In this document: positions 47,432 to 57,706 of the stretch, in pieces
How the letters are laid out: each line of letters starts with the position of its first letter
How positions within the stretch are numbered: the first letter of the stretch is position 1
Origin: Synechococcus sp. WH 8109
Lineage (GTDB): Bacteria > Cyanobacteriota > Cyanobacteriia > PCC-6307 > Cyanobiaceae
NCBI RefSeq assembly: GCF_000161795.2
Contig: NZ_CP006882.1
Span: forward strand, 1-64,000
DNA length: 64,000 nucleotides
Reading direction: 5' to 3'
Notes under the pieces: model-generated
Seen by the model: the letters and a program-made list of their open reading frames with translations, nothing else
Database searches by the model: none
What the model was told of the DNA's origin: nothing
Position numbers and translations under genes: made by a program

Positions 47432-48249
47432 CATTGGGGTGGCTGCACCAGGCCCGTTGTCGGTGAACTGGCAGAGGCCTGATCCTTCCGCGGTAAGCGC
47501 CCGGAGAGGTGGGCGGTCCGCCCAGCCTTCACCGCCTGGCCCATGGCCTCGGCCATGGCGGCGGGGTCGCCCGCCAGGGCGATGGCGCTGTTTACCAGCA
47601 CGGCATCGGCGCCCATTTCGAGGGCCTCTGCCGCCTCGCTTGGAACACCAATGCCGGCGTCCACCACCACTGGCACCCCGGCGTTTTCGATGATCAAACC
47701 GATGTTGGCGGCATTGTTGAGCCCTTGGCCCGAGCCGATCGGAGAGCCCAGAGGCATCACCGTGGCGCATCCCACCTCCTCCAGTCGTTTGGCCAGCAGG
47801 GGATCTGCATTGATGTAGGGCAGCACTGTGAACCCTTCTTTCACCAGGCGTTCGGCGGCGTTCAGGGTGCCGATCGGATCGGGCAGAAGATGCCGGGCGT
47901 CAGGAATCACCTCCAGCTTCACGAAGGTGTTGTCCTCTTGTCCCGCCAGCTTGGCGAGCTCCCGTCCAAGCCTGGCGACACGCACCGCTTCCTCCGCATT
48001 GGTGCAGCCCGCGGTGTTGGGCAGCATCCAGATCCGTTGCCAATCAATGGCTTCCATCAGGCCCTCATGGCCTGCCGCCACGGTCTGCACCCGACGCACA
48101 GCCACTGTGACCATGTCGCAGCCGGATCGCTCGATGCTCTGCTGCATCGACGTCATGGATGGATATTTGCCGGTGCCCGTGAACAGACGGCTGTTGAACT
48201 GACGCCCGCCAATGGTCAGGGGGTCGGAGCTGGGGGAGGGCGAATCCAT
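47431..48249 (-). CDS. thiG: Thiazole synthase
   Basis: Forms the thiazole ring of thiamine from DXP, ThiS-thiocarboxylate and dehydroglycine. The TIM barrel has L-F-T-G-T-G-K-Y near residues 21-28, the Schiff-base lysine in [21 protein letters not shown] and [11 protein letters not shown], all intact. ATG at 48249 gives 272 residues; an upstream start at 48264 adds five. It is divergent from the gene at 48301. Confidence 0.96.
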   Translation of the reverse strand: MDSPSPSSDPLTIGGRQFNSRLFTGTGKYPSMTSMQQSIERSGCDMVTVAVRRVQTVAAGHEGLMEAIDWQRIWMLPNTAGCTNAEEAVRVARLGRELAKLAGQEDNTFVKLEVIPDARHLLPDPIGTLNAAERLVKEGFTVLPYINADPLLAKRLEEVGCATVMPLGSPIGSGQGLNNAANIGLIIENAGVPVVVDAGIGVPSEAAEALEMGADAVLVNSAIALAGDPAAMAEAMGQAVKAGRTAHLSGRLPRKDQASASSPTTGLVQPPQ

Positions 48250-48300
48250 GACGCGTCTGAGCAAAAGGGCCTACCGTTCCTTCATCATCCATCGTCTTCT

Positions 48301-48846
48301 ATGCCGCTCCTGCTTGCCATGGATCTCCCGGCTGGCAGCCAGGTGCCGTTCCAGACCAATCCCCAGTTGCCTCTGGATCCGATTCAGTTGGCGGTTCCTC
48401 TGGAGCTCAATGAACTCGAGGTTGAGAGCTTCGATCCCGTCGCACGCGCTGCAGAGCTGGCGGAATCGCTTCCCCGACAATGGTGCGGCACATTTGAGCC
48501 TTTTGATGGCAATCCCACCGTCGATGTCACGTTGGACATCACCCAGATGACGGCGATGGGCCAGATGGTGGATCTCCGGGGCACGATGACCCTTGGTTCC
48601 GTTACCACACCGGTTCAAGGCAATCTCCACGCCAAGTCGGATCAGCTGGATCTCATCCCTTTGGCGGATCCCCTGATCGCGGGGGTTGAGCCTGGCGGCG
48701 TCTTCCTCGGCCTGCAAATGTTCAGTCCCACCAGCTGGCAGGCGCCTCGATTGATCAACGTGGCCGATCCCAGTACTGGAGTGGGTGGACGCCTGGCGAT
48801 AACCCCCAGCTGCCAGGAGCAACCTCCGGTTCAGCCGCTCTGGTAA
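48301..48846 (+). CDS. Hypothetical protein conserved in picocyanobacteria
   Basis: About 181 residues from ATG 48301. No transmembrane helix is evident. The C-terminal 120 residues are rich in beta strands, with W-C-G-T-F-E-P-F-D near residue 61, then D-V-T-L-D-I-T-Q-M and L-R-G-T-M-T-L-G. No domain is recognised. The frame extends far upstream but only antisense to thiG. It converges on the TPR gene at 48868. Confidence 0.7.
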   Translation: MPLLLAMDLPAGSQVPFQTNPQLPLDPIQLAVPLELNELEVESFDPVARAAELAESLPRQWCGTFEPFDGNPTVDVTLDITQMTAMGQMVDLRGTMTLGSVTTPVQGNLHAKSDQLDLIPLADPLIAGVEPGGVFLGLQMFSPTSWQAPRLINVADPSTGVGGRLAITPSCQEQPPVQPLW

Positions 48847-48867
48847 ACCCAGCAGATCCGAAAGCCC

Positions 48868-49386
48868 TCAGCTCTTGAGGCGCTTTAGTTTCTTCAGACC
48901 TTTCTTTGCGGTGGCGTTGTCGGGTTCGAGTTGAAGCGTCTTTTCGTAGAGGGAAATCGCTTCAGCGTCCTTCAGCAGCTTTTCCTGAGCGAAAGCCAGG
49001 TTGTTGAGGGCGACGGGGTAGTCCGCTTTCGCCATAAGGGCGAGCTTGTAGTGCTTGATAGCACTGGAGTAATCCTTTTGTGCTGCCAAAGCAAACCCGA
49101 GCGCGTTTTCGATCAGCGCACGGGCTTCATCCGGCTCACCACTCAGGCGTTTCAGGGCCTGCTTCAAGGTGGCAGCTGCTTGTGGATAGAGCCTCTTCCG
49201 TAATTGAACGGATCCAAGCTCGTAGAGGTCAGATGCCTGTCGTGACGAGGCCGTGTCGGATTTCTCGAGCTCAATCAGGCGTGCTTCATCGCGACGCACA
49301 CGCAAAAATTGTCGGCCAACCACCACCGCAACGATGGCAAGCAGGCCGACCAGGCCCAGCAGGTAGGTCTGGGGCAGCAGGTTCAC
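48868..49386 (-). CDS. Membrane-anchored TPR protein, Ycf37-like
   Basis: 172 residues: an N-terminal transmembrane helix (L-L-G-L-V-G-L-L-A-I-V-A-V-V-V-G), then three TPR units (e.g. Y-P-V-A-L-N-N-L-A-F-A-Q-E-K and A-I-S-L-Y-E-K-T-L-Q-L-E-P-D). Length and layout match Ycf37, a photosystem I assembly factor of cyanobacteria and algae; I make that assignment by layout rather than a specific motif. It sits 11 bases downstream of rplT. Confidence 0.75.
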   Translation of the reverse strand: MNLLPQTYLLGLVGLLAIVAVVVGRQFLRVRRDEARLIELEKSDTASSRQASDLYELGSVQLRKRLYPQAAATLKQALKRLSGEPDEARALIENALGFALAAQKDYSSAIKHYKLALMAKADYPVALNNLAFAQEKLLKDAEAISLYEKTLQLEPDNATAKKGLKKLKRLKS

Positions 49387-49397
49387 GGTTGGGATAT

Positions 49398-49745
49398 TCA
49401 GCTCTTGACTGCAGCCACGACGTTGGTGAAGCTGCCGGGGTCAACAACTGCCAGCTGAGCCAGCATCTTGCGGTTCAGGCGCACATCGGCCTTCTTGAGA
49501 CCGCCCATCAGACGGCTGTAGCTGACACCATTCAGGCGTGCTGCGGCGTTGATGCGGGCAATCCAAAGGCGACGGAAATCGCGCTTGCGACGACGACGAT
49601 CACGGTAGGCATTGCAGAGGGCTTTCATCACCCGCTGGTTTGCTGTGCGGAACAGGGTTCCGTTGCCACCACGGAAGCCACGGGCCAGCCGCAGGATTTT
49701 GTTGCGGCGTTTACGGGCGACGTTGCCTCTCTTGACGCGGGCCAT
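49398..49745 (-). CDS. rplT: Ribosomal protein bL20
   Basis: A 50S assembly protein. 115 residues beginning [16 protein letters not shown], with the R-Q-N-x-x-M-I-like helical core replaced by [16 protein letters not shown] and [12 protein letters not shown]. Length and composition are normal. It follows rpmI by 56 bases; in other bacteria L20 represses this operon, but no leader structure was resolved here. Confidence 0.97.
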   Translation of the reverse strand: MARVKRGNVARKRRNKILRLARGFRGGNGTLFRTANQRVMKALCNAYRDRRRRKRDFRRLWIARINAAARLNGVSYSRLMGGLKKADVRLNRKMLAQLAVVDPGSFTNVVAAVKS

Positions 49746-49801
49746 GAGGTTGGAAGGGTTGGATCAGGTCTTGTTGAACGGTCTCGTCTGAGCAGCTGTG
49801 C

Positions 49802-49999
49802 TCAGGCGTAGGGCATCATCAGGGTCACGCGCTCTTCATCGGTGCGGTCCACCACGGCCTTGGTGGCCAGATGACGCTTCTGCTTGGGCGTTTTGTGGTC
49901 CAGCAGGTGGTTTCGGAAAGCGCGACGACGCAGAAATTTGCCAGTGCCGGTTGCTTTGAACCGCTTCGCGGCAGCTTTGCGGGTCTTCAGCTTGGGCAT
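49802..49999 (-). CDS. rpmI: Ribosomal protein bL35
   Basis: 65 residues starting [15 protein letters not shown], with [12 protein letters not shown] near the middle; all hallmarks of bL35. ATG at 49999; the frame is open upstream into antisense of the next gene but that is not real. The pair rpmI-rplT is classical; infC is not adjacent here. Confidence 0.97.
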   Translation of the reverse strand: MPKLKTRKAAAKRFKATGTGKFLRRRAFRNHLLDHKTPKQKRHLATKAVVDRTDEERVTLMMPYA

Positions 50000-50056
50000 T
50001 GGTCTGCTCGTTCGGACACAAACAACAACAATACGTCCCGACGTGCCCCCCACTGA

Positions 50057-51601
50057 ATGATTCGGCTCCTGATGCTCATATTGCTGCTCTGCATCGGACT
50101 GGGCTGCCGCGCCCGTGAGCAGGCTGATTCTCTCCAACCTGCTGTGGTGGAAACGGTTCAGCGGGCGACGCACCGTTCCGTCGCTGACCCACCGCGGGTT
50201 GAAGGTCATGAACCGGTGCTCTGGGTGGCCTTGGCGGATCATCTCGGGGCTGCGGAAACAGCAACTCCTTTGAATCTGCGTGCCTTTGCTGGCTCGCTCA
50301 GCCTTCGCGACGCCACCGGGGAGCAAGGGGTTGATTCAGGTTTCGTGATTACCTGGCGCAGTGTTGCCAAGGCCCGTCCGCTCAAGTTGGCCCGCCGGAT
50401 TGCAGGTCCCTACGCCAGCTTTGAGTCTGCGGATCGGGTCGCCTCCCGTTGGCATGCTTTGGGGGTCGCGGCCGAGGTGGCTCATCCCAATGATTGGGAG
50501 GTGTGGGCGCCGGAGGGTTCGCCTGTGCCCGACGGTCTGGCCGTGCGTGATTGGCAAGGCACCGTCACCAGCACCGTCGAACCGGTGTTGCAGACGCCGG
50601 AGGGGGGACGCCCCCTGCAGGGACCTCTTCTGATTGAGGCCTCGGATGGGTTGCTTTGGGCTGGTGGACGTTTTGAGGGGCCCTTCCGCTTGCAGCGGGA
50701 TGCCTACGGCAGCTGGACGCTGGTGGAGCAGGTGCCGGTGGAGCGCTACCTCGAGGGGGTGGTGCCCCACGAGATCGGTGCCGGTTCACCAACGGCGGCG
50801 TTGCAGGCCCAGACCGTTCTGGCGCGGACCTGGGCTCTGGCCAACAGCCATCGCTTCAGCATTGATGGCTATCACCTTTGCAGCGACACCCAGTGTCAGG
50901 TCTACAGCGATCCCCGCCATGCGGGAGCCGCTGTGCGCGAGGCGATTGCAGCCACCCAGGGCAAGTTGCTCAGCCTGAACAACCAGCCAATCAGCGCGGT
51001 ATATCACGCCACCAATGGCGGGGTGATGGCTGCCGGGCCGGAAGCCTGGGCCATGCAGCCCACCACTTATTTACGTGCGAAGCCGGATGGGGATGAGGGC
51101 TGGAGCAACCGTCATCCCTTGCCTCTGCAGCAGCGCCAAGCGGTGCTGGCGTTGTTGGCGGATCGCAGCGGGGCCTTTGGCCAGCGCCACCCCCGCTTCC
51201 GCTGGACCCGAACCCTTTCGGGTCCGACTTTGCGTCAGGCCCTCGGAGCAGCCGCAGATCCGCTGGTTTCGCCTTTGCAACTGCAGGTGCTGGAGCGGGG
51301 CGCCAGTGGCCGGGTGCTGGCCTTGCAGATCTCAGGCAGCAGCGACGCCGCTCCGGTCACCCTCAAGTTGGATGCCATTCGTCGCACCCTTCGCACCCTG
51401 CCCAGCACCTTGTTCGTCTTGGAGCCTCAGGGGGCCGAACGCTGGTGGGTGGTGGGTGGTGGCTTTGGCCATGGGGCCGGTTTGTCGCAGGCTGGAGCCA
51501 TTGATCTGGCCTGGCGTGGCTGGCCCGTGGAGCGGATCCTGAGCCATTACTACCCAGGGACTGTCTACGGCCCACTCTCAATACTGGTGCAGTCCCCTTA
51601 A
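50057..51601 (+). CDS. SpoIID/LytB-domain lipoprotein
   Basis: 514 residues. An N-terminal lipoprotein signal ([14 protein letters not shown]) is followed by an N-terminal region of unknown fold and a SpoIID/LytB domain (about 230-500) with [13 protein letters not shown] and [15 protein letters not shown] cysteine pair (Y-H-L-C-S-D-T-Q-C) and the C-terminal [11 protein letters not shown] are typical. SpoIID cleaves denuded glycan strands in Bacillus; in cyanobacteria the role in envelope turnover is inferred. It is followed by a glycosyltransferase 24 bases later. Confidence 0.9.
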   Translation: MIRLLMLILLLCIGLGCRAREQADSLQPAVVETVQRATHRSVADPPRVEGHEPVLWVALADHLGAAETATPLNLRAFAGSLSLRDATGEQGVDSGFVITWRSVAKARPLKLARRIAGPYASFESADRVASRWHALGVAAEVAHPNDWEVWAPEGSPVPDGLAVRDWQGTVTSTVEPVLQTPEGGRPLQGPLLIEASDGLLWAGGRFEGPFRLQRDAYGSWTLVEQVPVERYLEGVVPHEIGAGSPTAALQAQTVLARTWALANSHRFSIDGYHLCSDTQCQVYSDPRHAGAAVREAIAATQGKLLSLNNQPISAVYHATNGGVMAAGPEAWAMQPTTYLRAKPDGDEGWSNRHPLPLQQRQAVLALLADRSGAFGQRHPRFRWTRTLSGPTLRQALGAAADPLVSPLQLQVLERGASGRVLALQISGSSDAAPVTLKLDAIRRTLRTLPSTLFVLEPQGAERWWVVGGGFGHGAGLSQAGAIDLAWRGWPVERILSHYYPGTVYGPLSILVQSP

Positions 51602-51625
51602 AGTCCTTCCCACCTGGGCAGCTGG

Positions 51626-52945
51626 ATGAGCTCGAACGCCACATCGGGTGATCACCGTCGGGTGAAATCGGCAGCGTTCCTGTTCGCCTGTGGATGTGCT
51701 GGTGTTGCTCCCCATTGGCTCGACTCCGCCCGTTCTCTCTGGCCCGCCATCAGCCTCGCCTTGATGCTTGGGGGCTATGGCCTCCGGTCCGTCATGCGTG
51801 GGCAGCTGACGCGTGGGTCATCGGAGTCCGTACCAGCGATCGATCCGGTCAAACTTCCCAGCCTTGATGTGGTGGTCGCGGCCCGCGATGAAGAGTCGGT
51901 AGTGCCGCGTTTGGTGGCACGGCTCACTTCACTGCGTTATCCGTCCGGGCAGCTCACCACTTGGGTGATCGACGACGGCAGTCTTGATCGAACCTCTGTG
52001 CTGCTGGACGATCTGGCCGCGCAGCACCCTGAGCTGAACGTCATCCATCGCCAGCGCAATGCCGGTGGTGGCAAGTCGGGTGCCCTCAACACCGCCTTGA
52101 ATCGTCTTAAGGGTGAGTGGCTGCTGGTGCTTGACGCGGATGCCCAGTTGCAGGACGACCTGCTCGAGCGCCTTGTCCCCTATGCCCTGGAGGGTGGCTG
52201 GTCGGCGGTGCAACTTCGCAAGGCCGTGATTGATGCCGATCGGAATTGGTTGACGCGATCCCAGGCGATGGAGATGGCATTGGATGCCGTGATCCAGTTG
52301 GGCCGACTGGCCAATGGAGGCGTGGCCGAACTGCGGGGGAACGGACAGCTGATCAAGCGCTCCGTGCTCGAGTCCAGTGGCGGTTTCAACGAAGACACCG
52401 TCACCGATGACCTGGATCTCAGCTTCCGCCTGCTGACCCATGGGGCCTTGGTGGGTTTGCTGTGGGACCCTCCGGTTCAAGAAGAGGCGGTTCCTGGTCT
52501 CCAGGCCCTGTGGAAACAACGTCAGCGCTGGGCGGAAGGCGGATTGCAGCGTTTCTTTGATTACTGGCCGGTGCTGACGTCGGCCAAGCTCAGCCTTCGC
52601 CAGCGTTGGGATCTAACGGCCTTTTTTCTGCTCCAGTACGCCCTGCCGGTGGTGTCCTTCGCTGATATGAGTACGGCTCTAATCACCCGAAGCGTGCCGG
52701 TCTACTGGCCCTTGTCTTTGGTGGCGTTCAGCGTCTCGGGCCTGGCGTATTGGCGCGGATGTCGCGATGGCAGTGAAGGGCCGGCGATTCCCTCAGCGAG
52801 CTTGGCCAATCTCGTTGTGGCAATTGCTTACCTCGGCCACTGGTTTGTGGTGATTCCCTGGGTGACGCTGCGGATGTCAATGCTCCCCAAACGCTTGGTC
52901 TGGGCCAAAACAAGCCATGGTCAGGAGCATCCGGTTCAAGTCTGA
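51626..52945 (+). CDS. Family 2 glycosyltransferase, membrane-associated
   Basis: 439 residues: hydrophobic N-terminus, then a GT2 (GT-A) domain with V-V-V-A-A-R-D-E-E-S near residue 75, the D-D-G motif in V-I-D-D-G-S, the D-A-D-A metal motif and Q-R-Q-R-W-like W-K-Q-R-Q-R-W-A-E-G (processive QxxRW) near residue 295. Three or so transmembrane helices follow. This resembles polysaccharide synthases of the NodC/HasA/BcsA class; the product is unknown. It is probably co-transcribed with the SpoIID gene. Confidence 0.88.
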   Translation: MSSNATSGDHRRVKSAAFLFACGCAGVAPHWLDSARSLWPAISLALMLGGYGLRSVMRGQLTRGSSESVPAIDPVKLPSLDVVVAARDEESVVPRLVARLTSLRYPSGQLTTWVIDDGSLDRTSVLLDDLAAQHPELNVIHRQRNAGGGKSGALNTALNRLKGEWLLVLDADAQLQDDLLERLVPYALEGGWSAVQLRKAVIDADRNWLTRSQAMEMALDAVIQLGRLANGGVAELRGNGQLIKRSVLESSGGFNEDTVTDDLDLSFRLLTHGALVGLLWDPPVQEEAVPGLQALWKQRQRWAEGGLQRFFDYWPVLTSAKLSLRQRWDLTAFFLLQYALPVVSFADMSTALITRSVPVYWPLSLVAFSVSGLAYWRGCRDGSEGPAIPSASLANLVVAIAYLGHWFVVIPWVTLRMSMLPKRLVWAKTSHGQEHPVQV

Positions 52946-53001
52946 GGTTGTTGCCTATTGGATGGCTGCACTGGGGGGAGGTTTGAGGACTCCTCTTCCA
53001 C

Positions 53002-54882
53002 TCAGTTGACATCGTCAAAGTCGAGCACCTGACCGTTGAAGAAGTCCGCCAGGTTGCGGGCCCGACTATCTAGGCCTGAGGTAAGGCTGGATTCTGCTGG
53101 TGCAGCTGCCGGGTTGGCGTCCAACGGTTTGGTTTGTGTGTGCGGCAACTCTGGCGCTTGCGCTGGTGTTGCTGAGGGTGCCTGTGTTGGGGGCTCGACC
53201 GCTGCTGAGGCTGTTCCGACCGGCGTTGTTGCGATGGCCGGTCCGATGGGGGGGGGTGTGGTCGGTGGAGTGATTGAAGGCGCTGTTACCGGGGCTGTTG
53301 CCAGCGGAGGTGGCATGGCGCTGTTGCTGGCCTCCAGCACCAGCTGCCTCGAGCCTCCAAGCGCTTTGGCCACGGCCTGTTCCAGCAGTGATGCCCGGCT
53401 CTGAACCATTCCCATCCAGTTGCCTGCCACCTGAACAACGGCGCGGTTGGCATCCAGACGCACCAGTTGGGCCTGCTGCGACAGCAGCATCCGGGTGGAG
53501 GGCAGTTCGAGACTGCCCAGGATCTGTTGCCATAGCTCGGGCAGGTTGGTGCTGGCTGCCGGTGCAGGGGTGGAGACCGTCGGCAGCTCCGGTGATGGAG
53601 CTGGGGCAGGTTTTGGGCTGGGGCTTGGGGCCTCGATTGCTGGGGCTGTGGCTGCTGCAGGTGTTGTGGCGGAAGGCGTGGGAGTAGGAGGAGCGACTGG
53701 CGTTGTCGTTGGGCTTGCTGCTGCTGCCGGTTGCGTTGTTGTTGGTTGTCTTGGGGCCGGAGCTGCGGCTGTGCTCTGAGCTGCCACCGGTTCCGCTAGC
53801 AACCCCAAAAGCAGCACTTCCAGCCACAGGCGCGGCTGCACGCTTTGGCGCAGTTGTTGCTCGGTGCCGCGCAGTTGCGCCTGCCATTGCAGCAAGCGGG
53901 CCCGGCCGATGGCCTTGGCGAGGGCGGGCAACTGCTCGCGGAACTGGGGCGACACGCTGGTGAGTTCTAGTCGGTCTGGAGCGGCGGCCATCAACACCAG
54001 ATCCCGCAGCATCCCGGCCAGACCCTGCAGCACGGCCCCGGGATCTCGGCCCCGGTCCAGCAGGTTGCGGGTGGCTTTCAGCAGCTGCACAGGTTCGGCG
54101 CTGCTCATGGCCCCCACCAATTCCAACAGCTCCTGTTCGGGCACGGCCCCCAGCAGATCCCAAACCGCAGCGGCTTCGATCGGTGGCGGCAGCAGGCTCA
54201 GCTGATCCAGCAGGCTTTCCGCATCCCGCAGGCCTCCCTGGGACCGCTGGGCCACCACATGAATGGCCTCAGGTTTGATTTCGATCGCTTCCTGTTCGGC
54301 GATCCAGCTCAGATGCTTGTTGAGGGCATTCAGAGGAATGCGTCGGAAATCAAAGCGTTGACAACGGCTCAGGATCGTCGGCAGCACCCGTTGCGGGTCG
54401 GTGGTGGCGAGCACGAACACCACCTGCGGCGGTGGCTCCTCCAGGGTTTTCAGCAGGGCGTTGAAGGCTGCGGTGGAGAGCATGTGGCACTCGTCCACCA
54501 CGTACACCTTCCAGCGGGCCTGCACCGGTGCGAAGCGGGAGCGTTCGATCAGCTCGCGGATGTTGTCGACGCCGGTGTTGGAGGCGGCATCGATCTCGAT
54601 CACATCGAGGGCGGTGCCGGCGGCGATCGTGGTGCAGAGCTCGCAGGTGCCGCAGGGCTCTGGGGTTGGCCCTTCGCTGTTCAGGCAATTGAGCGAGCGG
54701 GCCAGGATGCGGGCGCTGGAGGTTTTGCCGGTGCCGCGGGGGCCACTGAACAGATAGGCCGGGGCAATGCGATTGCTGGTGAGGGCATGGCCCAGTGTGG
54801 CGGCGATCGCCTCCTGCCCCACCAGCTGATCAAAGCGCTGGGGCCGGTATTTGTGATGCAGCGGCTGGTAGGCCGAACTCAT
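53002..54882 (-). CDS. dnaX: DNA polymerase III subunit gamma/tau
   Basis: The clamp-loader ATPase. The N-terminal AAA+ domain has P-Q-R-F-D-Q-L-V-G-Q near residue 15, the P-loop G-P-R-G-T-G-K-T-S-S near residue 48, zinc cysteines in C-L-N and C-G-T-C-E-L-C, and D-E-C-H-M (Walker B). From about residue 375 to 450 the chain is Pro/Ala/Thr-rich, followed by a short alpha-helical segment and another Pro-rich stretch. The total of 626 suits a tau-like form. No intein interrupts the P-loop region, unlike the Synechocystis gene. Confidence 0.94.
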   Translation of the reverse strand: MSSAYQPLHHKYRPQRFDQLVGQEAIAATLGHALTSNRIAPAYLFSGPRGTGKTSSARILARSLNCLNSEGPTPEPCGTCELCTTIAAGTALDVIEIDAASNTGVDNIRELIERSRFAPVQARWKVYVVDECHMLSTAAFNALLKTLEEPPPQVVFVLATTDPQRVLPTILSRCQRFDFRRIPLNALNKHLSWIAEQEAIEIKPEAIHVVAQRSQGGLRDAESLLDQLSLLPPPIEAAAVWDLLGAVPEQELLELVGAMSSAEPVQLLKATRNLLDRGRDPGAVLQGLAGMLRDLVLMAAAPDRLELTSVSPQFREQLPALAKAIGRARLLQWQAQLRGTEQQLRQSVQPRLWLEVLLLGLLAEPVAAQSTAAAPAPRQPTTTQPAAAASPTTTPVAPPTPTPSATTPAAATAPAIEAPSPSPKPAPAPSPELPTVSTPAPAASTNLPELWQQILGSLELPSTRMLLSQQAQLVRLDANRAVVQVAGNWMGMVQSRASLLEQAVAKALGGSRQLVLEASNSAMPPPLATAPVTAPSITPPTTPPPIGPAIATTPVGTASAAVEPPTQAPSATPAQAPELPHTQTKPLDANPAAAPAESSLTSGLDSRARNLADFFNGQVLDFDDVN

Positions 54883-54905
54883 GCGCCGCGAGCGTTGACT
54901 GGAGA

Positions 54906-55544
54906 TTACTCAGAGGATTCGTAGCCTGGAAGGGCGGGGTGCTGCTGGAGCAGGGCATCAATCCGTTGTTTCAGGTCTTCGACGGTGGCCAGTTCATCGG
55001 CCAGGCTCTGGCCCGTGAGCAACAGCCGGCGATCGGTTCCCTCTCCCGCCCGTTCCAGCAGACCCTCCAACTTGTGCAGCAGCGAGAGGCGCAGGCGTTC
55101 CAGCTTCTCCACACCCCGCCTGGCCATGGCGCGGGCGTCGTCATCGAGCAGGCCCCGTTGCACCAGGAGCTCCAGGCCTCGCATCAGCGCCAAAGGCATC
55201 AGTCCGCTCCAGTGGCGGGCGCGCTCCAGCACGGAGTCCACCTGGCCACTGCGATGTCGTCCGGTTTTGCACCAGGTGGCGAAGTGCTCGCAGTTGTTGA
55301 ACAGCAGGTTGTAGTTCTGTTCCCCCAGGCGCCCCATGGCCCGGCGCAGGGTCACACCCAGGGGAGACGCCTCGACGTAGTTGACCACCCGTAACGGTTG
55401 CCCCTGGCTGAACTCCTCCAAGGGGCTGCGCAGGATTTCACGGCCTTCCAGATAGTGGGCGACGGTTCCGTCTCCGAGGTCAATGCCGTGGTGGTTGAAC
55501 AGGCCGTGCTGACGCGGCACCTCCAGGTGGTCAGCGGCAGCCAA
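54906..55544 (-). CDS. LRAT/NC-domain family protein
   Basis: 212 residues. The first 120 form a lecithin:retinol-acyltransferase-type (NlpC/P60-related) domain: two histidines in F-N-H-H-G-I-D-L-G-D-G-T-V-A-H-Y and the cysteine in N-N-C-E-H-F-A-T-W-C form the expected catalytic set. The C-terminal third is a helical coiled coil (L-E-R-L-R-L-S-L-L-H-K-L-E). Family members are acyltransferases or thiol hydrolases; substrate unknown here. It lies between clpX and dnaX, 4 bases after the clpX stop on the same strand. Confidence 0.85.
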   Translation of the reverse strand: MAAADHLEVPRQHGLFNHHGIDLGDGTVAHYLEGREILRSPLEEFSQGQPLRVVNYVEASPLGVTLRRAMGRLGEQNYNLLFNNCEHFATWCKTGRHRSGQVDSVLERARHWSGLMPLALMRGLELLVQRGLLDDDARAMARRGVEKLERLRLSLLHKLEGLLERAGEGTDRRLLLTGQSLADELATVEDLKQRIDALLQQHPALPGYESSE

Positions 55545-55548
55545 GACT

Positions 55549-56898
55549 TCAGGCGGTCTTCTGTTGTTCCGTGCCAGGCAGGGGCAGCACCTTGCCGCCC
55601 GTGTGTTCCTCCACCATCGTCCGGGTGACGGTGAACTCCTTCACCGATGTCTGCGAAGGCAGGTCATACATCAGGTCCAGCATCAGCTCCTCAACGATGC
55701 CGCGCAGGGCGCGGGCACCGGTCTTGCGCCGGTGAGCCTCCTGGGCGATCGCCTCGATGGCGTCATCGGCGAACTGCAGCTGCACGTTGTCCATGCTCAG
55801 CAGGGTGCGGAACTGCTTCACCAGAGCATCGCGGGGTTCGGTGAGGATCGATTGCAGGGCGCTTTCGTCCAGGGGCTCCAGCACGGCACTCACCGGCATC
55901 CGGCCGATGAATTCGGGGATCAGGCCGTAGCGCACCAGATCATCCGGCTCCAGGTGACGCAGCACCTGGGCGGCCTGAAGGTCGCGGTTGGCGCGACTGC
56001 GTCCACGGCCGTCGCCGGGCATGAAGCCGATGGCATTGCGGCCCATGCGTTTCTGCACCACGTCTTCCAGGCCGACGAAGGCACCACCGCAGATGAACAG
56101 GATCTGGCTGGTGTCGATCTGGATGCAGTCCTGATAGGGGTGCTTGCGCCCGCCTTGGGGCGGCACGTTGGCCACCGTGCCCTCCAGCATTTTCAGCAGG
56201 GCCTGCTGCACCCCTTCGCCCGACACATCTCTTGTGATCGAAGGGTTCTCGCTCTTGCGGGCGATCTTGTCGATTTCATCGATGTAGATGATCCCCCGCT
56301 GAGCCTGCTCCACATCCATATCGGCCTTCTGCAGCAGCCGCAGCAGGATGTTCTCCACGTCCTCACCCACGTAGCCCGCTTCGGTGAGGGTTGTGGCATC
56401 GGCCACGGCGAATGGCACGTCCAGCATTTCGGCCAGGGTCTGGGCCAACAGCGTCTTGCCGCAGCCGGTGGGTCCGATCAGCAGGATGTTGCTCTTGTGC
56501 AGCCGGGTTGCCGTTTCCTCGGTCTCGCCCTGGCCATCCCCCTGCCAGGCCAAACGTTTGTAGTGGTTGTAGACCGCCACCGACATCACCTTTTTGGCCG
56601 CGTCCTGGCCGACCACCTGCTGATCCAGGAAGTTCTTGATGTCCTGAGGCCTTGGAATGGAAGCCAGGGTCGGGGCCGGTTTGCTGCTCTTGCGGGCGGC
56701 CGGTGTGGCCTTCCGGCTCGGCTCATGGCTGTGGCGGGGGTTGCCCTGACCATCCACCAGCTCTTCATCCAGGATCTCGTTGCAGAGATCGATGCATTCG
56801 TCGCAGATGTAAACGCCAGGTCCGGCGATCAGCTTGCGCACCTGGTCCTGGGATTTCCCACAGAACGAACACTTCAGATGGGCGTCGAACTTGGCCAT
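55549..56898 (-). CDS. clpX: ATP-dependent protease ATPase subunit ClpX
   Basis: The AAA+ unfoldase for ClpP. The N-terminal zinc-binding domain has C-S-F-C-G-K and C-D-E-C-I (residues 10-35). The P-loop is G-P-T-G-C-G-K-T, Walker [10 protein letters not shown], and the C-terminal motif includes T-G-A-R-A-L-R. The length is 449. It is downstream of clpP and tig; the three form the conserved tig-clpP-clpX cluster. Confidence 0.97.
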   Translation of the reverse strand: MAKFDAHLKCSFCGKSQDQVRKLIAGPGVYICDECIDLCNEILDEELVDGQGNPRHSHEPSRKATPAARKSSKPAPTLASIPRPQDIKNFLDQQVVGQDAAKKVMSVAVYNHYKRLAWQGDGQGETEETATRLHKSNILLIGPTGCGKTLLAQTLAEMLDVPFAVADATTLTEAGYVGEDVENILLRLLQKADMDVEQAQRGIIYIDEIDKIARKSENPSITRDVSGEGVQQALLKMLEGTVANVPPQGGRKHPYQDCIQIDTSQILFICGGAFVGLEDVVQKRMGRNAIGFMPGDGRGRSRANRDLQAAQVLRHLEPDDLVRYGLIPEFIGRMPVSAVLEPLDESALQSILTEPRDALVKQFRTLLSMDNVQLQFADDAIEAIAQEAHRRKTGARALRGIVEELMLDLMYDLPSQTSVKEFTVTRTMVEEHTGGKVLPLPGTEQQKTA

Positions 56899-56988
56899 CG
56901 AACGCTGGGCACCACACAGGAGAACAACTCAGGAATCAACCGATGGGGTCTCCCTGAACACACAGGATCGAGAACGGAAGGGCGTCTG

Positions 56989-57663
56989 TCAGCTCTCCGT
57001 AATGATTCCTCCGTCCCCGGAACTGTCCACCACGCGATCGATCAGGCCGTATTCAACCGCTTCTGCCGGAGAAAGGAAGTAGTCGCGGTCGGTGTCTTCC
57101 GAGATCTTGTCGAGCGGCTGGCCGGTGTGCTCCGCCATCAACCCGTTCAGGGTTTCCTTGAGGTAGAGGATTTCCTTGGCCTGGATCTCGATGTCCACCG
57201 CCTGCCCCTGGGCACCACCGAGGGGTTGGTGAATCATGATCCGGGCATTCGGCAGAGCAAGACGCTTGCCCTTGGTGCCTCCGGAGAGCAGGAAGGCACC
57301 CATGCTGGCGGCGAGGCCGTAGCAGATGGTCACCACGTCAGGGGCGACCTGCTGCATCGTGTCGTAGATAGCCAGCCCAGCGGTGACCGACCCTCCCGGG
57401 GAGTTGATGTAAATCTGAATGTCCTTCTCTGGATCCTCGGCTTCGAGAAAAAGCATCTGCGCCACAAGGGCATCGGCAACGGCGTCATCCACGCCGGTGC
57501 CGAGGAAAATAATCCGCTCCCTCAGCAGGCGGGAATAGATGTCGAAGGCGCGGTCGCCGCGACCGGACTGTTCCACAACCGTGGGCAGCGGCCCCGGTGC
57601 CGAGACGGGCATGGCGGCCCGCCAGCGGTTCTGGATGGGGTGGTGACTGCGGGCGTCGATCAC
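56989..57663 (-). CDS. clpP: ATP-dependent Clp protease proteolytic subunit
   Basis: The serine protease subunit. 224 residues with catalytic Ser120 (L-A-A-S-M-G-A) and His145 (M-I-H-Q-P-L-G-G), and the Asp in D-T-D-R-D-Y. The oligomer handle is [10 protein letters not shown]. The N-terminus M-I-D-A-R-S-H-H matches relatives I recall in Prochlorococcus, so ATG 57663 is the likely start. Of the several ClpP paralogues of cyanobacteria this one is the clpX-linked copy (often called ClpP2). Confidence 0.96.
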   Translation of the reverse strand: MIDARSHHPIQNRWRAAMPVSAPGPLPTVVEQSGRGDRAFDIYSRLLRERIIFLGTGVDDAVADALVAQMLFLEAEDPEKDIQIYINSPGGSVTAGLAIYDTMQQVAPDVVTICYGLAASMGAFLLSGGTKGKRLALPNARIMIHQPLGGAQGQAVDIEIQAKEILYLKETLNGLMAEHTGQPLDKISEDTDRDYFLSPAEAVEYGLIDRVVDSSGDGGIITES

Positions 57664-57706
57664 GCGATCGGTATGCGGTGAAGTTGGGCCAATCTATGGG
57701 CGTTGC

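Noticed and set aside
53066-54163. A 365-residue alternative frame inside dnaX that could be a frameshift product
   Set aside because: It arises in the Pro/Ala/Thr-rich low-complexity part, and I saw no A-rich slippery heptamer of the E. coli dnaX type.
54600-54760. Intein in dnaX near the P-loop
   Set aside because: Synechocystis dnaX has one there, but the sequence here runs straight through G-T-G-K-T-S-S with no insertion.
55564-57681. A 705-residue plus-strand open frame across clpX and clpP
   Set aside because: It is the complement of two firmly identified Clp genes, with no start context or motif. Treated as a shadow.
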